In this document: piece after piece, positions 24,603 to 32,328 of the stretch
How the letters are laid out: each line of letters begins with the position of its first letter
How positions within the stretch are numbered: position 1 is the first letter of the stretch
Assembly: GCF_000504285.1 (NCBI RefSeq)
Contig: NZ_KI632511.1
Location: 2,229,372 to 2,293,371, forward strand
DNA length: 64,000 nucleotides
Source: Actinospica robiniae DSM 44927
GTDB lineage: Bacteria; Actinomycetota; Actinomycetes; Streptomycetales; Catenulisporaceae
Direction: 5' to 3'
Notes under the pieces: generated by a model
What the model saw: the letters and a program-made list of their open reading frames with translations, nothing else
Databases searched by the model: none
Told to the model about the DNA's origin: nothing
Translations under genes and position numbers: made by a program

Positions 24603-25635
24603 CGACCTTGATGTCGTCCGCGCCGCGCTCGAACGCCTCCTCCGCCTTGGCCAGCGGCACCCGCCGGGTGATCAGCTGCTCGAGCCAGCTCGTGTCCGCG
24701 GCGGCGAGGGCGCTGGCCGCGGCCCGGTAGTGGCGCATGTTGGCGTTGACCGTGCCGAACACGACCCGGTTCTCCAGCACCAGCTCTCGGTTGAGCGTGC
24801 CCGCGTCGATCTCGACGTTGTGCCCGATCGGCGTCACGCTGGTCATGCACACGATGCCGGCCGGGGTGACCGCGTTGACCACGCTCATCGCCACCTCGGG
24901 CGAACCGGTGGCCTCGATGATGATGTCCGGCTTGACCTTCGCGGCCACCTCGTCGATCGCGCCGGTGTGGTACTGGCCGCCGAGCGCGTCCACCATCCGC
25001 GGCTTGGCCCCGGCCGCGGCCCGGTCCAGCACGTGCACCTGCAGGCCGCGGGCGGCCCCGAGCAGCGCGGCCAGCAGCCCGATCGGGCCGGCGCCGGTGA
25101 CCAGCAGCCGCTCCGGGTGCTGCCAGGCGCGGGTGTTGATCTGCTCGATCTGCTCCCAGGCCTTGGCCACCACCGTGGTCGGCTCCATCAGCACGCCGAC
25201 CTGCGAGAGCGCCGGGTCGAGCGCCACCGCGTAGTCGGCCTCGATGCTCCACATCTGGGAGCCGAAGCCGTCGCGGCCCTCGATGCCGCGCTCGGTGTAG
25301 CGGTTGTTGCGGCACATGTCGAACTCGCCCTGCGCGCAGGCCGGACAGGGCTCGGGGTCCGGGCGCCGCACCACCCCGACGACGAGGTCGCCGACCGAGA
25401 AGCCGCTGCCCTCCGGCGCGGTGCGCACCCGGCCGAAGGACTCGTGCCCGAGCACCAGCCGCTCCCGGCCCTCGGGCGCGGTGCCGTAGTCGCCGAGTGA
25501 GATCTCCACGTCGGTGCCGCACACCCCGAGCGCGATGCCGTCGACGAGCAGCTCGCCCGGACCGGGTTCGGGGTCGGGGACTTCCAGCACGGCGAGCGAG
25601 TCGGGCGTGCGCGGCTTCACGGTCAGCGCGAGCAT
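24589..25635 (-). CDS. Glucose 1-dehydrogenase, MDR family
   Basis: 348 aa; GGAAGG lies 10 nt before ATG 25635. Medium-chain zinc dehydrogenase of the archaeal/actinobacterial GDH type: catalytic zinc Cys in GVCGTDVEIS, His-Glu in LGHESFGRV, a structural-zinc-like region with PCPACAQGEFDMCRN, and the nucleotide site LLVTGAGPIGLLAALLGAARG. The C-terminal half matches the glucose-dehydrogenase-specific domain (QINTRAW; NRELVLENRVVFGTVNAN). It would oxidise glucose to gluconolactone with NAD(P)+. The divergent neighbour is gluconokinase, completing a route to 6-phosphogluconate. Confidence 0.85.
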   Translation of the reverse strand: MLALTVKPRTPDSLAVLEVPDPEPGPGELLVDGIALGVCGTDVEISLGDYGTAPEGRERLVLGHESFGRVRTAPEGSGFSVGDLVVGVVRRPDPEPCPACAQGEFDMCRNNRYTERGIEGRDGFGSQMWSIEADYAVALDPALSQVGVLMEPTTVVAKAWEQIEQINTRAWQHPERLLVTGAGPIGLLAALLGAARGLQVHVLDRAAAGAKPRMVDALGGQYHTGAIDEVAAKVKPDIIIEATGSPEVAMSVVNAVTPAGIVCMTSVTPIGHNVEIDAGTLNRELVLENRVVFGTVNANMRHYRAAASALAAADTSWLEQLITRRVPLAKAEEAFERGADDIKVVIEL

Positions 25636-25847
25636 GCGGATCGACCTTCCAGTCGGACGGCGTGGGCCGTGCACAAGGTGGCATGCCCAGGATCGGCGGC
25701 GCCCGGCGCACGGGGCAACCGGACCCGGAGCCGCGGGAGCGGGCACTGGTCTGTTCGGGTAGGCGGGTCCTCCATCCGTAGCACAGCGGGGCTCTCCGCG
25801 CCGGCTCCGGACGGGCCGCGGCGGCCGGTTCGTGTGAGCCTGGAGGG

Positions 25848-26450
25848 GTGAGTCTCGCCGCCGTACGCGCCGCGGACGAGGCGGCGCTGCAGGACGGCGC
25901 GCCGCCCTCGCCCCCCGCCGTCGTGCTCATCGGCGTGTCCGGCAGCGGCAAGACCACCGTCGGCGCGCTGATGGCCAAGCGGCTCGGCTGGATCTTCGCA
26001 GACGGCGACCGCTTCCACTCCCCCAGCAACATCGCCAAGATGATGGCGCTCAAGGCGCTGACCGACGCGGACCGCAGCCCCTGGCTGGCCGAGATCGGCG
26101 GCTGGATCGACCAGGAGAGCGAGCAGAGCCAGGCCTGCGTGGTCGCCTGCTCGGCGCTCAAGCGGGTCTACCGGGACGTGCTTCGCGACGGACGGCCGCA
26201 GGTGCGGCTGGTGTACCTGGTCGTGCCCTCGGAGCGGCTGCGCTCGCGGATGCTCGCCCGCGAGGGCCACATGTTCGCCGCCGACATGCTCGCCAGCCAG
26301 CTCGCCATCCTCGAGCGCCCCACTCAGGACGAGGGCGTGTATCAGGTTACTTCGATGCCCACGCCCGCGCAGACCGTGGACGCCGTGATCCGGTCGGTGC
26401 ACCTCGAGCCGTTCGTCGTCGCCCACACCGCGGACCGGCCCGTCCGCTGA
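25848..26450 (+). CDS. gntK: Gluconokinase
   Basis: 200 aa from GTG 25848 (GGAGG just upstream). P-loop GVSGSGKTTVG, then the diagnostic FADGDRFHSPSNIAKMMALKALTDADRSPWL segment and ACSALKRVYRDVLR. The end has the usual LERPTQDEGV. It phosphorylates gluconate to 6-phosphogluconate, the entry to the pentose phosphate pathway. An extra Ala/Pro-rich N-terminus of about 22 residues precedes the P-loop. Divergent from glucose 1-dehydrogenase across 212 bp that presumably hold both promoters. Confidence 0.92.
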   Translation: MSLAAVRAADEAALQDGAPPSPPAVVLIGVSGSGKTTVGALMAKRLGWIFADGDRFHSPSNIAKMMALKALTDADRSPWLAEIGGWIDQESEQSQACVVACSALKRVYRDVLRDGRPQVRLVYLVVPSERLRSRMLAREGHMFAADMLASQLAILERPTQDEGVYQVTSMPTPAQTVDAVIRSVHLEPFVVAHTADRPVR

Positions 26451-26476
26451 ATCCTGCGCTGCGCCAGAATCGCCGC

Positions 26477-27082
26477 ATGGCACAAGTCCACCTGGTCTAC
26501 GCGCATCCGAGCGCGCACAGCTTCACGCGGGAGATCCTCGACTCCTTCGTCGCCGGCCTGGAGCGCGCCGGCCACACGCACACGATCTCAGACCTCTACG
26601 CCATGGACTTCAGGTCAGAGCTCTCTCTCGCCGAATACGAGCGCGAATCCGCCTACCTGGCCGACGCTCCCATCCCGGAGGACGTCGCCGCCGAGCACGC
26701 GAAGCTGAACGCGGCCGACGTGTGGGCGTTCGTCTATCCGGTCTGGTGGGCCGACTGCCCCGCGCGGATGAAGGGCTGGTTCGACCGGGTGTGGACGGTC
26801 GGGTTCTCACACAAGCCCGCGGGCCTGCGTCGGGCCGAGAAGGCCTTCGTGCTCTGCACAGCCGGATACACGTCCGAGCAGCTCGAAAACGACGGGTGCC
26901 TCCGCGCCATGAGGACGGTGATGCTGCAGGACCGGATCGGCATGAAGGCGCGGCACAAGGAGTTCACGGTCTTCGGCGGCTCGATCCTGCGCACCACGGA
27001 CGCGCCGGATGCCGCCGAGCTTTGGCAGAAGCTCAAGAGCCGTCACCTGGCTCAGGCAGCTGAATGCGCCGCATCGATCTGA
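26477..27082 (+). CDS. NQO1-like NAD(P)H oxidoreductase (flavodoxin-2 fold)
   Basis: 201 aa. The FMN/FAD-binding head HLVYAHPSAHSF, the loop FVYPVWWADCPARMKGWFDRV and the VLCTAGY segment are those of the NQO1/MdaB/YwrO group, which reduces quinones by two electrons. A CAGAAT box lies 6 nt before the ATG. It starts 26 bp after gluconokinase and may be co-transcribed, although the functions are not evidently linked. Confidence 0.85.
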   Translation: MAQVHLVYAHPSAHSFTREILDSFVAGLERAGHTHTISDLYAMDFRSELSLAEYERESAYLADAPIPEDVAAEHAKLNAADVWAFVYPVWWADCPARMKGWFDRVWTVGFSHKPAGLRRAEKAFVLCTAGYTSEQLENDGCLRAMRTVMLQDRIGMKARHKEFTVFGGSILRTTDAPDAAELWQKLKSRHLAQAAECAASI

Positions 27083-27225
27083 CAGGGTGACGGTGGTCAG
27101 ATCCGGCGACGGCAGAAGTTCTCGATGAGCGCCAGCGCGGGGTCCTATGCCGGATCGCTCGTCCTGATCAGGGCGGTTCGTTGATCGGGACGACGCGGAA
27201 CCGTCGACGGTCGAGTCCGAGATAT

Positions 27226-27255
27226 TTGACCGATCGATCTAGAAACAGCTACGGT
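27226..27255 (+). promoter_or_regulatory. tetR promoter with embedded operator
   Basis: -35 TTGACC (27226-27231), 18-nt spacer, -10 TACGGT (27250-27255), 7 nt, then ATG 27263: a leaderless arrangement. The sequence GACCGATCGATC (27228-27239) overlaps the -35 and differs by one base from the perfect palindrome at 27889-27900 before the SDR gene. It is the probable autoregulatory site. Confidence 0.65.
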
Positions 27256-27262
27256 TCCGTTC

Positions 27263-27844
27263 ATGGCGAGGACCAAGGAGTTCGATCCGGACACCGTCCT
27301 GCACAAGGCGCTGGAACTGTTCTGGGAACGCGGCTACGAGGCCACTTCGATGGCCGACCTGGTCGAGCATCTGGGCATCGCCCGCGCCAGTATCTACGCC
27401 ACCTTCGGCGGCAAGCACGAGCTCTACCTGCTGGCGTTCGATCGCTACCTGCAGGAGCGCGACGGCGCGGTCGTCGAGCGCCTGTCCCAGCCGGGGCCGG
27501 CGCTTCCGGCGGTGCGCGCGCTGGTCCGGGCGTACGCCGACGAGTCCCTGCGGGACGAGCGCCGCCGCGGCTGCATGGTGGTCAACGCCGCCGTGGAGGT
27601 CATGCCGCGCGATCCGCAGATCGCCCGGAGGGTCGAGGCGAGCTGGGACACCCTGGAGACGGCGCTGACCTCGGCGCTGACCCGCGCCCGCGCGCAGGGC
27701 GAACTGGCGCCCGGCAAGGATCCGCGCACACTCGCCCGCTTCCTGCTCGTGCTGTTGCAGGGCATGCGCGTGCTCGGCCGCGCCCACCCCGACACCGGCC
27801 GGCTGCGCGACGCCACCGCGCAGGCCCTGGCGATCCTGGACTGA
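27263..27844 (+). CDS. TetR-family transcriptional regulator
   Basis: 193 aa. N-terminal helix-turn-helix: DTVLHKALELFWERGYEATSMADLVEHLGIARASIYATFGGKHELY. The C-terminal domain (RRRGCMVVNAAVE, then a helical bundle ending LRDATAQALAIL) matches TetR_C_16-like regulators such as those controlling oxidoreductases. The SDR gene starts 91 bp downstream on the same strand and carries the same operator motif, so this protein probably represses both itself and the SDR gene. Confidence 0.9.
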   Translation: MARTKEFDPDTVLHKALELFWERGYEATSMADLVEHLGIARASIYATFGGKHELYLLAFDRYLQERDGAVVERLSQPGPALPAVRALVRAYADESLRDERRRGCMVVNAAVEVMPRDPQIARRVEASWDTLETALTSALTRARAQGELAPGKDPRTLARFLLVLLQGMRVLGRAHPDTGRLRDATAQALAILD

Positions 27845-27888
27845 GAGCCCTTCCATGGCTACAAGCGCTTCCGCATGCCCCTATTCTG

Positions 27889-27900
27889 GACCGATCGGTC
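27889..27900. promoter_or_regulatory. TetR operator before SDR gene
   Basis: GACCGATCGGTC, a perfect 12-bp palindrome 35 nt upstream of the SDR start. Eleven of twelve bases match the site overlapping the tetR promoter. Confidence 0.6.
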
Positions 27901-27935
27901 TCGCTAGTGCCGGCCAATGACAATGGAGAACACGA

Positions 27936-28694
27936 ATGAACGCACGCTTCACCGGCAAGGTCGTCCTCGTCACCGGCGCGGGCTCCGGCATAGGCCGGGC
28001 TACCGCGTGCGCCTTTGCCCGTGAAGGCGCCGTCGTGGTCGCGGCCGGGCGCAACGCCGAACCGCTCGAGCAGACCGTCAAGCTGATCGAGAGCGAAGGC
28101 GGAGCCGCGACGGCCGTCACCGCCGACGTCACCTCCTCAGCTGACGTCGCTCGGCTCGTCGCGACCACCGTGCGGCGCCACGGCGGTCTGCACATCGCTT
28201 TCAACAACGCCGGGACGCTCGAGGCCGGCGCGCTCGCGGACATGGACGAAGCCGCCTGGGACCGGCAGCTCGCCGTGAACCTGACCGGCACTTTCCTCAG
28301 CATGAAGCACGAGATCGCCCACATGCGCACCCACGGCGGCGGCGTCATCGTCAACACTGCCTCGAACGTCGGCGCGCACATACGCCTGCCGAGCCTCGGC
28401 GCCTACGCGGCCACCAAGGCGGCCGTCAGCACCCTGACCCAAGCGGCGGCGAAGGAGCACATCGGCGAAGGCATCCGCATCAACGCCGTCAGCCCCGGCC
28501 CCACCGACACGCCGATGTCCCTGCGCCCGGGCGAGAACGCCGATCAGCGCGCCGAGCGGATGAAGCAGACCCTCCCGATCGGCCGGGTCGGAGCGCTCGA
28601 CGAGATAGCCGCAGCAGTGCTCTGGCTCGCTTCGCCGGAGGCTGGTTTCACCGTCGGGCACGACCTCGTGCTCGACGGCGGCGCCAGTGCATAG
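27936..28694 (+). CDS. Short-chain dehydrogenase/reductase
   Basis: 252 aa; GGAG lies 7 nt before the ATG. Classical SDR: cofactor motif VTGAGSGIGRATA (Gly12-18 region), NNAG in IAFNNAGTLEAG, active Ser in NTASNVG, catalytic YAATK, and the C-terminal GHDLVLDGGASA. The R of AAGRN after strand 2 favours NADP. The substrate is unknown. Probably controlled by the upstream TetR. Its stop lies 46 bp before the left arm of the mobile island. Confidence 0.9.
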   Translation: MNARFTGKVVLVTGAGSGIGRATACAFAREGAVVVAAGRNAEPLEQTVKLIESEGGAATAVTADVTSSADVARLVATTVRRHGGLHIAFNNAGTLEAGALADMDEAAWDRQLAVNLTGTFLSMKHEIAHMRTHGGGVIVNTASNVGAHIRLPSLGAYAATKAAVSTLTQAAAKEHIGEGIRINAVSPGPTDTPMSLRPGENADQRAERMKQTLPIGRVGALDEIAAAVLWLASPEAGFTVGHDLVLDGGASA

Positions 28695-28739
28695 ACGGCG
28701 GACCGGCCGCCAGCTCGTGGCAGAGCAATGATCAACATC

Positions 28740-29029
28740 ATCGATTGTTGATCAGCTGAGCGATCGTCGGGTGGGGGCGGGTGCTTCGCTTCGCCCACGG
28801 TTTCGTTTGCCCACCCAGCCCACCCGTTGCGTTGGCGGGGCGGGCTGCAGTTTCAAGACGAAAATCGCCGCTGGCAGGCCCTTCCTCGGAGAGAGTGCCG
28901 GGCTCGTGTGGGTGCTGGCGTTGGTGGGGCGGGTTGGGGTTCGGGGTGGTCGGGTGCCGGGTGTGTGCTCTCTCCTCGGTCGGTCCCCGGAGGCAATCAG
29001 GAACCTGCCGGGAGGTCAAGCGGCGGTGG
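28740..29029 (+). repeat. Outer inverted arm, left (ends in core copy C1)
   Basis: 290 bp filling the gap between the SDR gene and the IS30 element; no gene seen. Aligns by eye over its full length with the reverse complement of 33993-34279, at roughly three quarters identity. It contains a G-rich tract (28917-28960) and ends with core copy C1 (28964-29029), which runs from TGTGCTCTCTCCTCGGTCGG to GGGAGGTCAAGCGGCGGTGG. Confidence 0.75.
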
Positions 29030-29050
29030 TTTCCGCTGCTGGCGCGGTGT

Positions 29051-30272
29051 CTGTCAGTGGTTGCGAATCAAGGTGGTGTGTTGTCTGGGGATCCATTGTG
29101 CCATGCGTTCTTCCGGGGTAGCCCATTCGAGGACGCGGCGGGGGCGGGTGTTGAGGAGGTGTTCGACGTGGCGGAGGTCTTCGAGGGTGTGGCGGGAGAG
29201 GTCGGTGCTCTTGGGGAAGTACTGGCGTAGGAGGCCGTTGGTGTTCTCGTTGGTCGGCCGCTGCCAGGGTGAGTGGGGGTCGCAGAAGAACACGGGCATG
29301 CCGGTCAGCTCGGTGGTCTCGCGGTGGCGGGCCATTTCGGAGCCCTGGTCCCAGGTGAGTGATTTGAGGATCTGGGCGGGCAGGTCGGCGAGTTGGGCGA
29401 CGAGGGCGTCGCGCATCGTCTCGCCGGTGCGCCGGTGGGGCAGGTGGATGAGTCTGAGGTAGCGGGTGTGGCGGCACACGAGGGTGCCGATCTGGGAGCG
29501 CTGGTGCTTGCCGATGATCAGGTCGCCTTCCCAGTGGCCGGGTTCGGAGCGGTCGTCGGCGGCGGCGGGGCGCTGGCGTATCGAGGTCATGTGGGGTATC
29601 GGGCCGGCGTGGCCGGGTTTGGCGCGTGTGTGGGGAGTGCGCAGGCGGCGCCCGGTGCGTAGTTTCGCTTTCTTCTCCCCGACCAGGCCGGCGTAGTAGG
29701 CCTGGTAGATGCTCTCGGCGCAGGCGCGCTGGTGCCACTGGTCGGGGTGGGCGGCGGCGAGGTGTCCGGCGATCTGGCCGGGCGACCAGCCGGCCGCGAG
29801 GAGTGCGTGTACCTGTTCGCGCAGGGGCTCGTTCGCTTCGATCTTGGCCGGGCGGTCGCGGCGTCGGGCGAGGTAGGCCTGGTTGTGGGCGTAGTAGGGG
29901 TCATAGACCCCGTTGGGTCTGCTGTTGCGCTCGATCTCGCGGTAGACGGTCGCGACGCTCTTGCCGATCGCCTCGGCGATCAGCGGTTTGGGGCGGCGTG
30001 CACGGGTGCCGTCGGCGATCACGATCCGGTCTTGGAGTGAGAGGAAACGGGCTGAGACCCGGGCTGGTTCATCGATGCTCACCCCACCAGCGTGCTGGAG
30101 CCAGCGGCAGCCGGCGCTTTCGGATACTCCGGCCGCCGCTGCCGCCTGCCTTTGGGTATAGCCCGAATGGATGAGCTCGAAGAACCGGTACTTGACCTCG
30201 CGCGCAACGGGTATCCCAGTCGGATTGGGCACGTACGAAACCTCTCAACGAGAAGTTCGCAACCATCACTGG
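29051..30272 (-). mobile_element. IS30-family insertion sequence
   Basis: About 1.2 kb holding one transposase gene. The 10-mer TGGTTGCGAA (29058-29067) recurs inverted at 30256-30265 and marks the probable terminal repeats; beyond it the ends are only weakly alike, so the borders are approximate. It sits between core copies C1 and C2, which point toward it from both sides. Confidence 0.6.
29054..30232 (-). CDS. IS30-family transposase
   Basis: 392 aa from GTG 30232. The N-terminal helix-turn-helix regions (GYTQRQAAAAAGVSESAG; IAEAIGKSVATVYREIERN) are followed by the DDE domain: first Asp in GHWEGDLIIGK, second Asp in LTWDQGSEMARH, and Glu in SPWQRPTNENTNGLLRQYFPK, the hallmark IS30 motif. 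Length and motifs are complete, so it could be active. The stop codon lies about 3 nt before the inverted-repeat 10-mer. Confidence 0.92.
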   Translation of the reverse strand: MPNPTGIPVAREVKYRFFELIHSGYTQRQAAAAAGVSESAGCRWLQHAGGVSIDEPARVSARFLSLQDRIVIADGTRARRPKPLIAEAIGKSVATVYREIERNSRPNGVYDPYYAHNQAYLARRRDRPAKIEANEPLREQVHALLAAGWSPGQIAGHLAAAHPDQWHQRACAESIYQAYYAGLVGEKKAKLRTGRRLRTPHTRAKPGHAGPIPHMTSIRQRPAAADDRSEPGHWEGDLIIGKHQRSQIGTLVCRHTRYLRLIHLPHRRTGETMRDALVAQLADLPAQILKSLTWDQGSEMARHRETTELTGMPVFFCDPHSPWQRPTNENTNGLLRQYFPKSTDLSRHTLEDLRHVEHLLNTRPRRVLEWATPEERMAQWIPRQHTTLIRNH

Positions 30273-30295
30273 AAACCGCCTGGCGGATTCTGCAG

Positions 30296-30544
30296 GGCGC
30301 CGCTTGACCTCCCGGCAGAACCCTGATCGGGCTTCGCCTGCCCGACCGAGGAGAGAGCCCACCCCCTGGGGAGTGGTGTGAGCTGCGCTCGGGCCCGGGT
30401 CCCGGCCCGTGGCCTGGCCGTGCTCGATCCGGAAGAATCCTGCACCGCTCGTATGCGGCCGCTTCTCTTCGACTGCGTGGTCCGGGAGCCGTGCGGATCA
30501 GTGTCCGGCGGCCCGGCCGCGGCCGATACAGGATCATGCATCAC
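30296..30544 (-). repeat. Inner inverted arm, left (core copy C2)
   Basis: 249 bp, pairing with 32060-32314 in inverse orientation at high identity (for example GATCGGGCTTCGCCTGCCCG, then GGGGAGTGGTG-GAGCTGCGC and GGAAGAATCCTGCACCG in both). It begins with core copy C2 (30296-30357) next to the IS30 element and ends GATACAGGATCATGCATCAC exactly at the stop codon of the HNH gene. No other gene seen here. Confidence 0.8.
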
Positions 30545-31899
30545 CGCTCCTGGTGGACGGTGGTGTGATGCTTCGCGCAGTACAGCCGGAGGTTTCCGAC
30601 TCTCGTCTCTCCGCCGTGCGCGAACGGGACGATGTGGTGGGCGTGCAGGGCGAACGTGAGGGGGCGGTCACAGCCCGGGTAGGTGCAGTACCGGTCGCGC
30701 CACGCGAGAAACCCGCGCTGCGCGGGCGAGGCCAGACGCGCCCGCGGGTCATGGTCCAGCGCGACCCCGTCGAAGGTGCCCGTACGCCCGTCGGTCACCA
30801 GCTCGTGGCGCCTGGGATCACCGCGCTTGGGCAGGCGCCCGGCCGGAACCAGTGCCCCGAACACCGTGCGCGCACAGCCGGCCGGGATCTCCGCGTGCAC
30901 CGCAGGATCCTTCATGCCCGCCACATGCGCGGAAGGGTCCTTCATGCCCGCCACATGCGCGGAAGGGTCCTTCATGCCCGCCACATGCGCGGAAGGGTCC
31001 TTCACGGCCGCCGCGGGTACGGCAGGATTCTTCACGGCCGCCGCGGGTGCGGGAGGCTCGATGGTGACGGCGAGCGCGGGTAGGGAGAAGTGGGCGTGGC
31101 GCTGCTCGGGCGGGGCATCGAGGAAGACCTGTGCGAGCCGGGTGACTGCCTCCGCGTTCATCTGCTCGGTGCTGCGCACGTCCTCCGGTACGATCTCGCC
31201 GCCGTCGAACTGCCGGACCCGGATCATCTCGGCGACCTGCAGATCGACCGCGGCCTGGAAAACGGCGCCGCGCACCGGATCGAGCAGGATCTCACACCGG
31301 TGCATCTGACCCTCCCCGCACGTGGTGATCCGGGCGAAGGAACGCTCGCGCTCCCGCGCATGACGCGCCTCGATCGAACCCGGCGCGACCTGCTCCTCCA
31401 GCACCCGCACCCGCTCCAACCCCGCCCGCGCACCGCGCTCCCGGGTCACCTCGAGCGTCTTGGCGGCCTCCACCGCAGGGTCCAGACCCGTCGCCCGCAC
31501 CGCCTTGACCGTGCGCGCCAGTGCCCGCGCGGAATCAGGCCCGATCATCCCGGAGCACAGTTCCCCCTCCACCCCCGGCAGCCGCGCCAGCAGCCGGGCG
31601 TCGTGCGCGAGCGCGCGGGCCCGGCCCTCGGTCACATCCAGCACCGTCGCCAGCCACGGACCCACACCCCCACGCGCGATACCCAGCCGATCCCCCTCAC
31701 CGACCAGCGTCAGCAGCATCCCGTGCAGCGCCTGCGCCGCCCGGCCCACCTCCACGATCGCCTCACGCACCACGTCAACCCGCCCCACATCATCCCCACC
31801 CGCCCGCGCACGCTCGAGCACCCCGCGCACCACGCGGGACATCGACTCGACCTGCCCAGCCACCCCGTCCACGACACCCTCCCATACCAGCCCCGACAA
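30541..31899 (-). CDS. DUF222-HNH endonuclease (13E12 repeat family)
   Basis: 452 aa from TTG 31899, with GGAG 9 nt upstream. Residues about 1-270 are the DUF222 helical region typical of the 13E12 family (LHGMLLTLVGEGDRLGIARGGVGPWLA, VTEGRARALAHDARLL). A Pro/Ala-rich spacer follows with three perfect copies of a ten-residue unit (KDPSAHVAGM). The C-terminal HNH domain reads RDRYCTYPGCDRPLTFALHAHHIVPFAHGGET, ending NLRLYCAKHHTTVH, with the metal-binding Cys and His residues intact. Related genes form dispersed repeats in Mycobacterium tuberculosis. Its stop lies at the edge of the inner arm; role in mobility is plausible but unproven. Confidence 0.88.
   Translation of the reverse strand: MSGLVWEGVVDGVAGQVESMSRVVRGVLERARAGGDDVGRVDVVREAIVEVGRAAQALHGMLLTLVGEGDRLGIARGGVGPWLATVLDVTEGRARALAHDARLLARLPGVEGELCSGMIGPDSARALARTVKAVRATGLDPAVEAAKTLEVTRERGARAGLERVRVLEEQVAPGSIEARHARERERSFARITTCGEGQMHRCEILLDPVRGAVFQAAVDLQVAEMIRVRQFDGGEIVPEDVRSTEQMNAEAVTRLAQVFLDAPPEQRHAHFSLPALAVTIEPPAPAAAVKNPAVPAAAVKDPSAHVAGMKDPSAHVAGMKDPSAHVAGMKDPAVHAEIPAGCARTVFGALVPAGRLPKRGDPRRHELVTDGRTGTFDGVALDHDPRARLASPAQRGFLAWRDRYCTYPGCDRPLTFALHAHHIVPFAHGGETRVGNLRLYCAKHHTTVHQER
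30903..31012. repeat. 30-bp tandem repeat within HNH gene
   Basis: The unit TTCATGCCCGCCACATGCGC plus GGAAGGGTCC (30 bp) is repeated three times without change, with diverged copies on both sides. It encodes the ten-residue repeats of the HNH protein. Identical copies imply recent slippage. It is in frame, so the gene stays open. Confidence 0.85.
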
Positions 31900-32044
31900 C
31901 CCCGAACGCTCCTATTCTAGAGGCCGCCACTGACAAAAGACGTGTATACGACCCTTGCGTGGTAAAAGAATCAGGGATATTCCCGGGAACCCGCGGACGT
32001 CCCCGGGCGTTGAAGTAAGAGATGGGAACGGTGCCGGAACCGGC

Positions 32045-32079
32045 GATACAGGAATCTACGTGATGCAACATCCTGTATC
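32045..32079. other. Hairpin upstream of HNH gene
   Basis: GATACAGGA (32045-32053) and TCCTGTATC (32071-32079) form a perfect 9-bp stem with a 17-nt loop, about 145 nt upstream of the HNH start. One arm belongs to the inner repeat (same GATACAGGAT as at its other copy), the other lies outside it. The surrounding 160 bp (31900-32059) hold nothing else I recognise. Confidence 0.6.
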
Positions 32080-32314
32080 GAGCACAGCCGAACCACCGGA
32101 CACCACTCCACAAGGCTGAGCGAACCAGGCAGCCGAAGAGGAGCGTCGGTCGGGTCAGGGCGGTGCAGGATTCTTCCGCAAAGGGCGCGACCGGGACACC
32201 GGCCGGGACCCGGGCCCGAGCGCAGCTCGCACCACTCCCCAGGGGGCGTGCTCTCTCCTCGGTCGGGCAGGCGAAGCCCGATCAGGAACCTGCCGGGAGG
32301 TCAAGCGGCGGCGG
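32060..32314 (+). repeat. Inner inverted arm, right (core copy C3)
   Basis: 255 bp, inverted partner of 30296-30544. Core copy C3 (32248-32314) is at the outer side next to the second transposase element. It shares with C2 the variant centre GGTCGGGCAGGCGAAGCCCG, which the outer copies lack. No coding sequence seen. Confidence 0.8.
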
Positions 32315-32328
32315 CCTGCGCTGATGGC

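Noticed and set aside
24014-26161. Long minus-strand frame over the AAA, dehydrogenase and gluconokinase genes
   Set aside because: Arg-rich low-complexity translation. It is antisense to the gluconokinase and P-loop ATPase genes and out of frame with the dehydrogenase, all of which have complete motifs.
27094-27150. Minus-strand stretch reading DPALALIENFCRRRI and stop, possible gene remnant
   Set aside because: Only about 15 residues, preceded by a stop codon; too short to name. The 180-bp gap otherwise holds only the tetR promoter.
30903-31012. Tandem repeat considered as a CRISPR array
   Set aside because: Units are contiguous with no unique spacers and are in frame within a protein gene.
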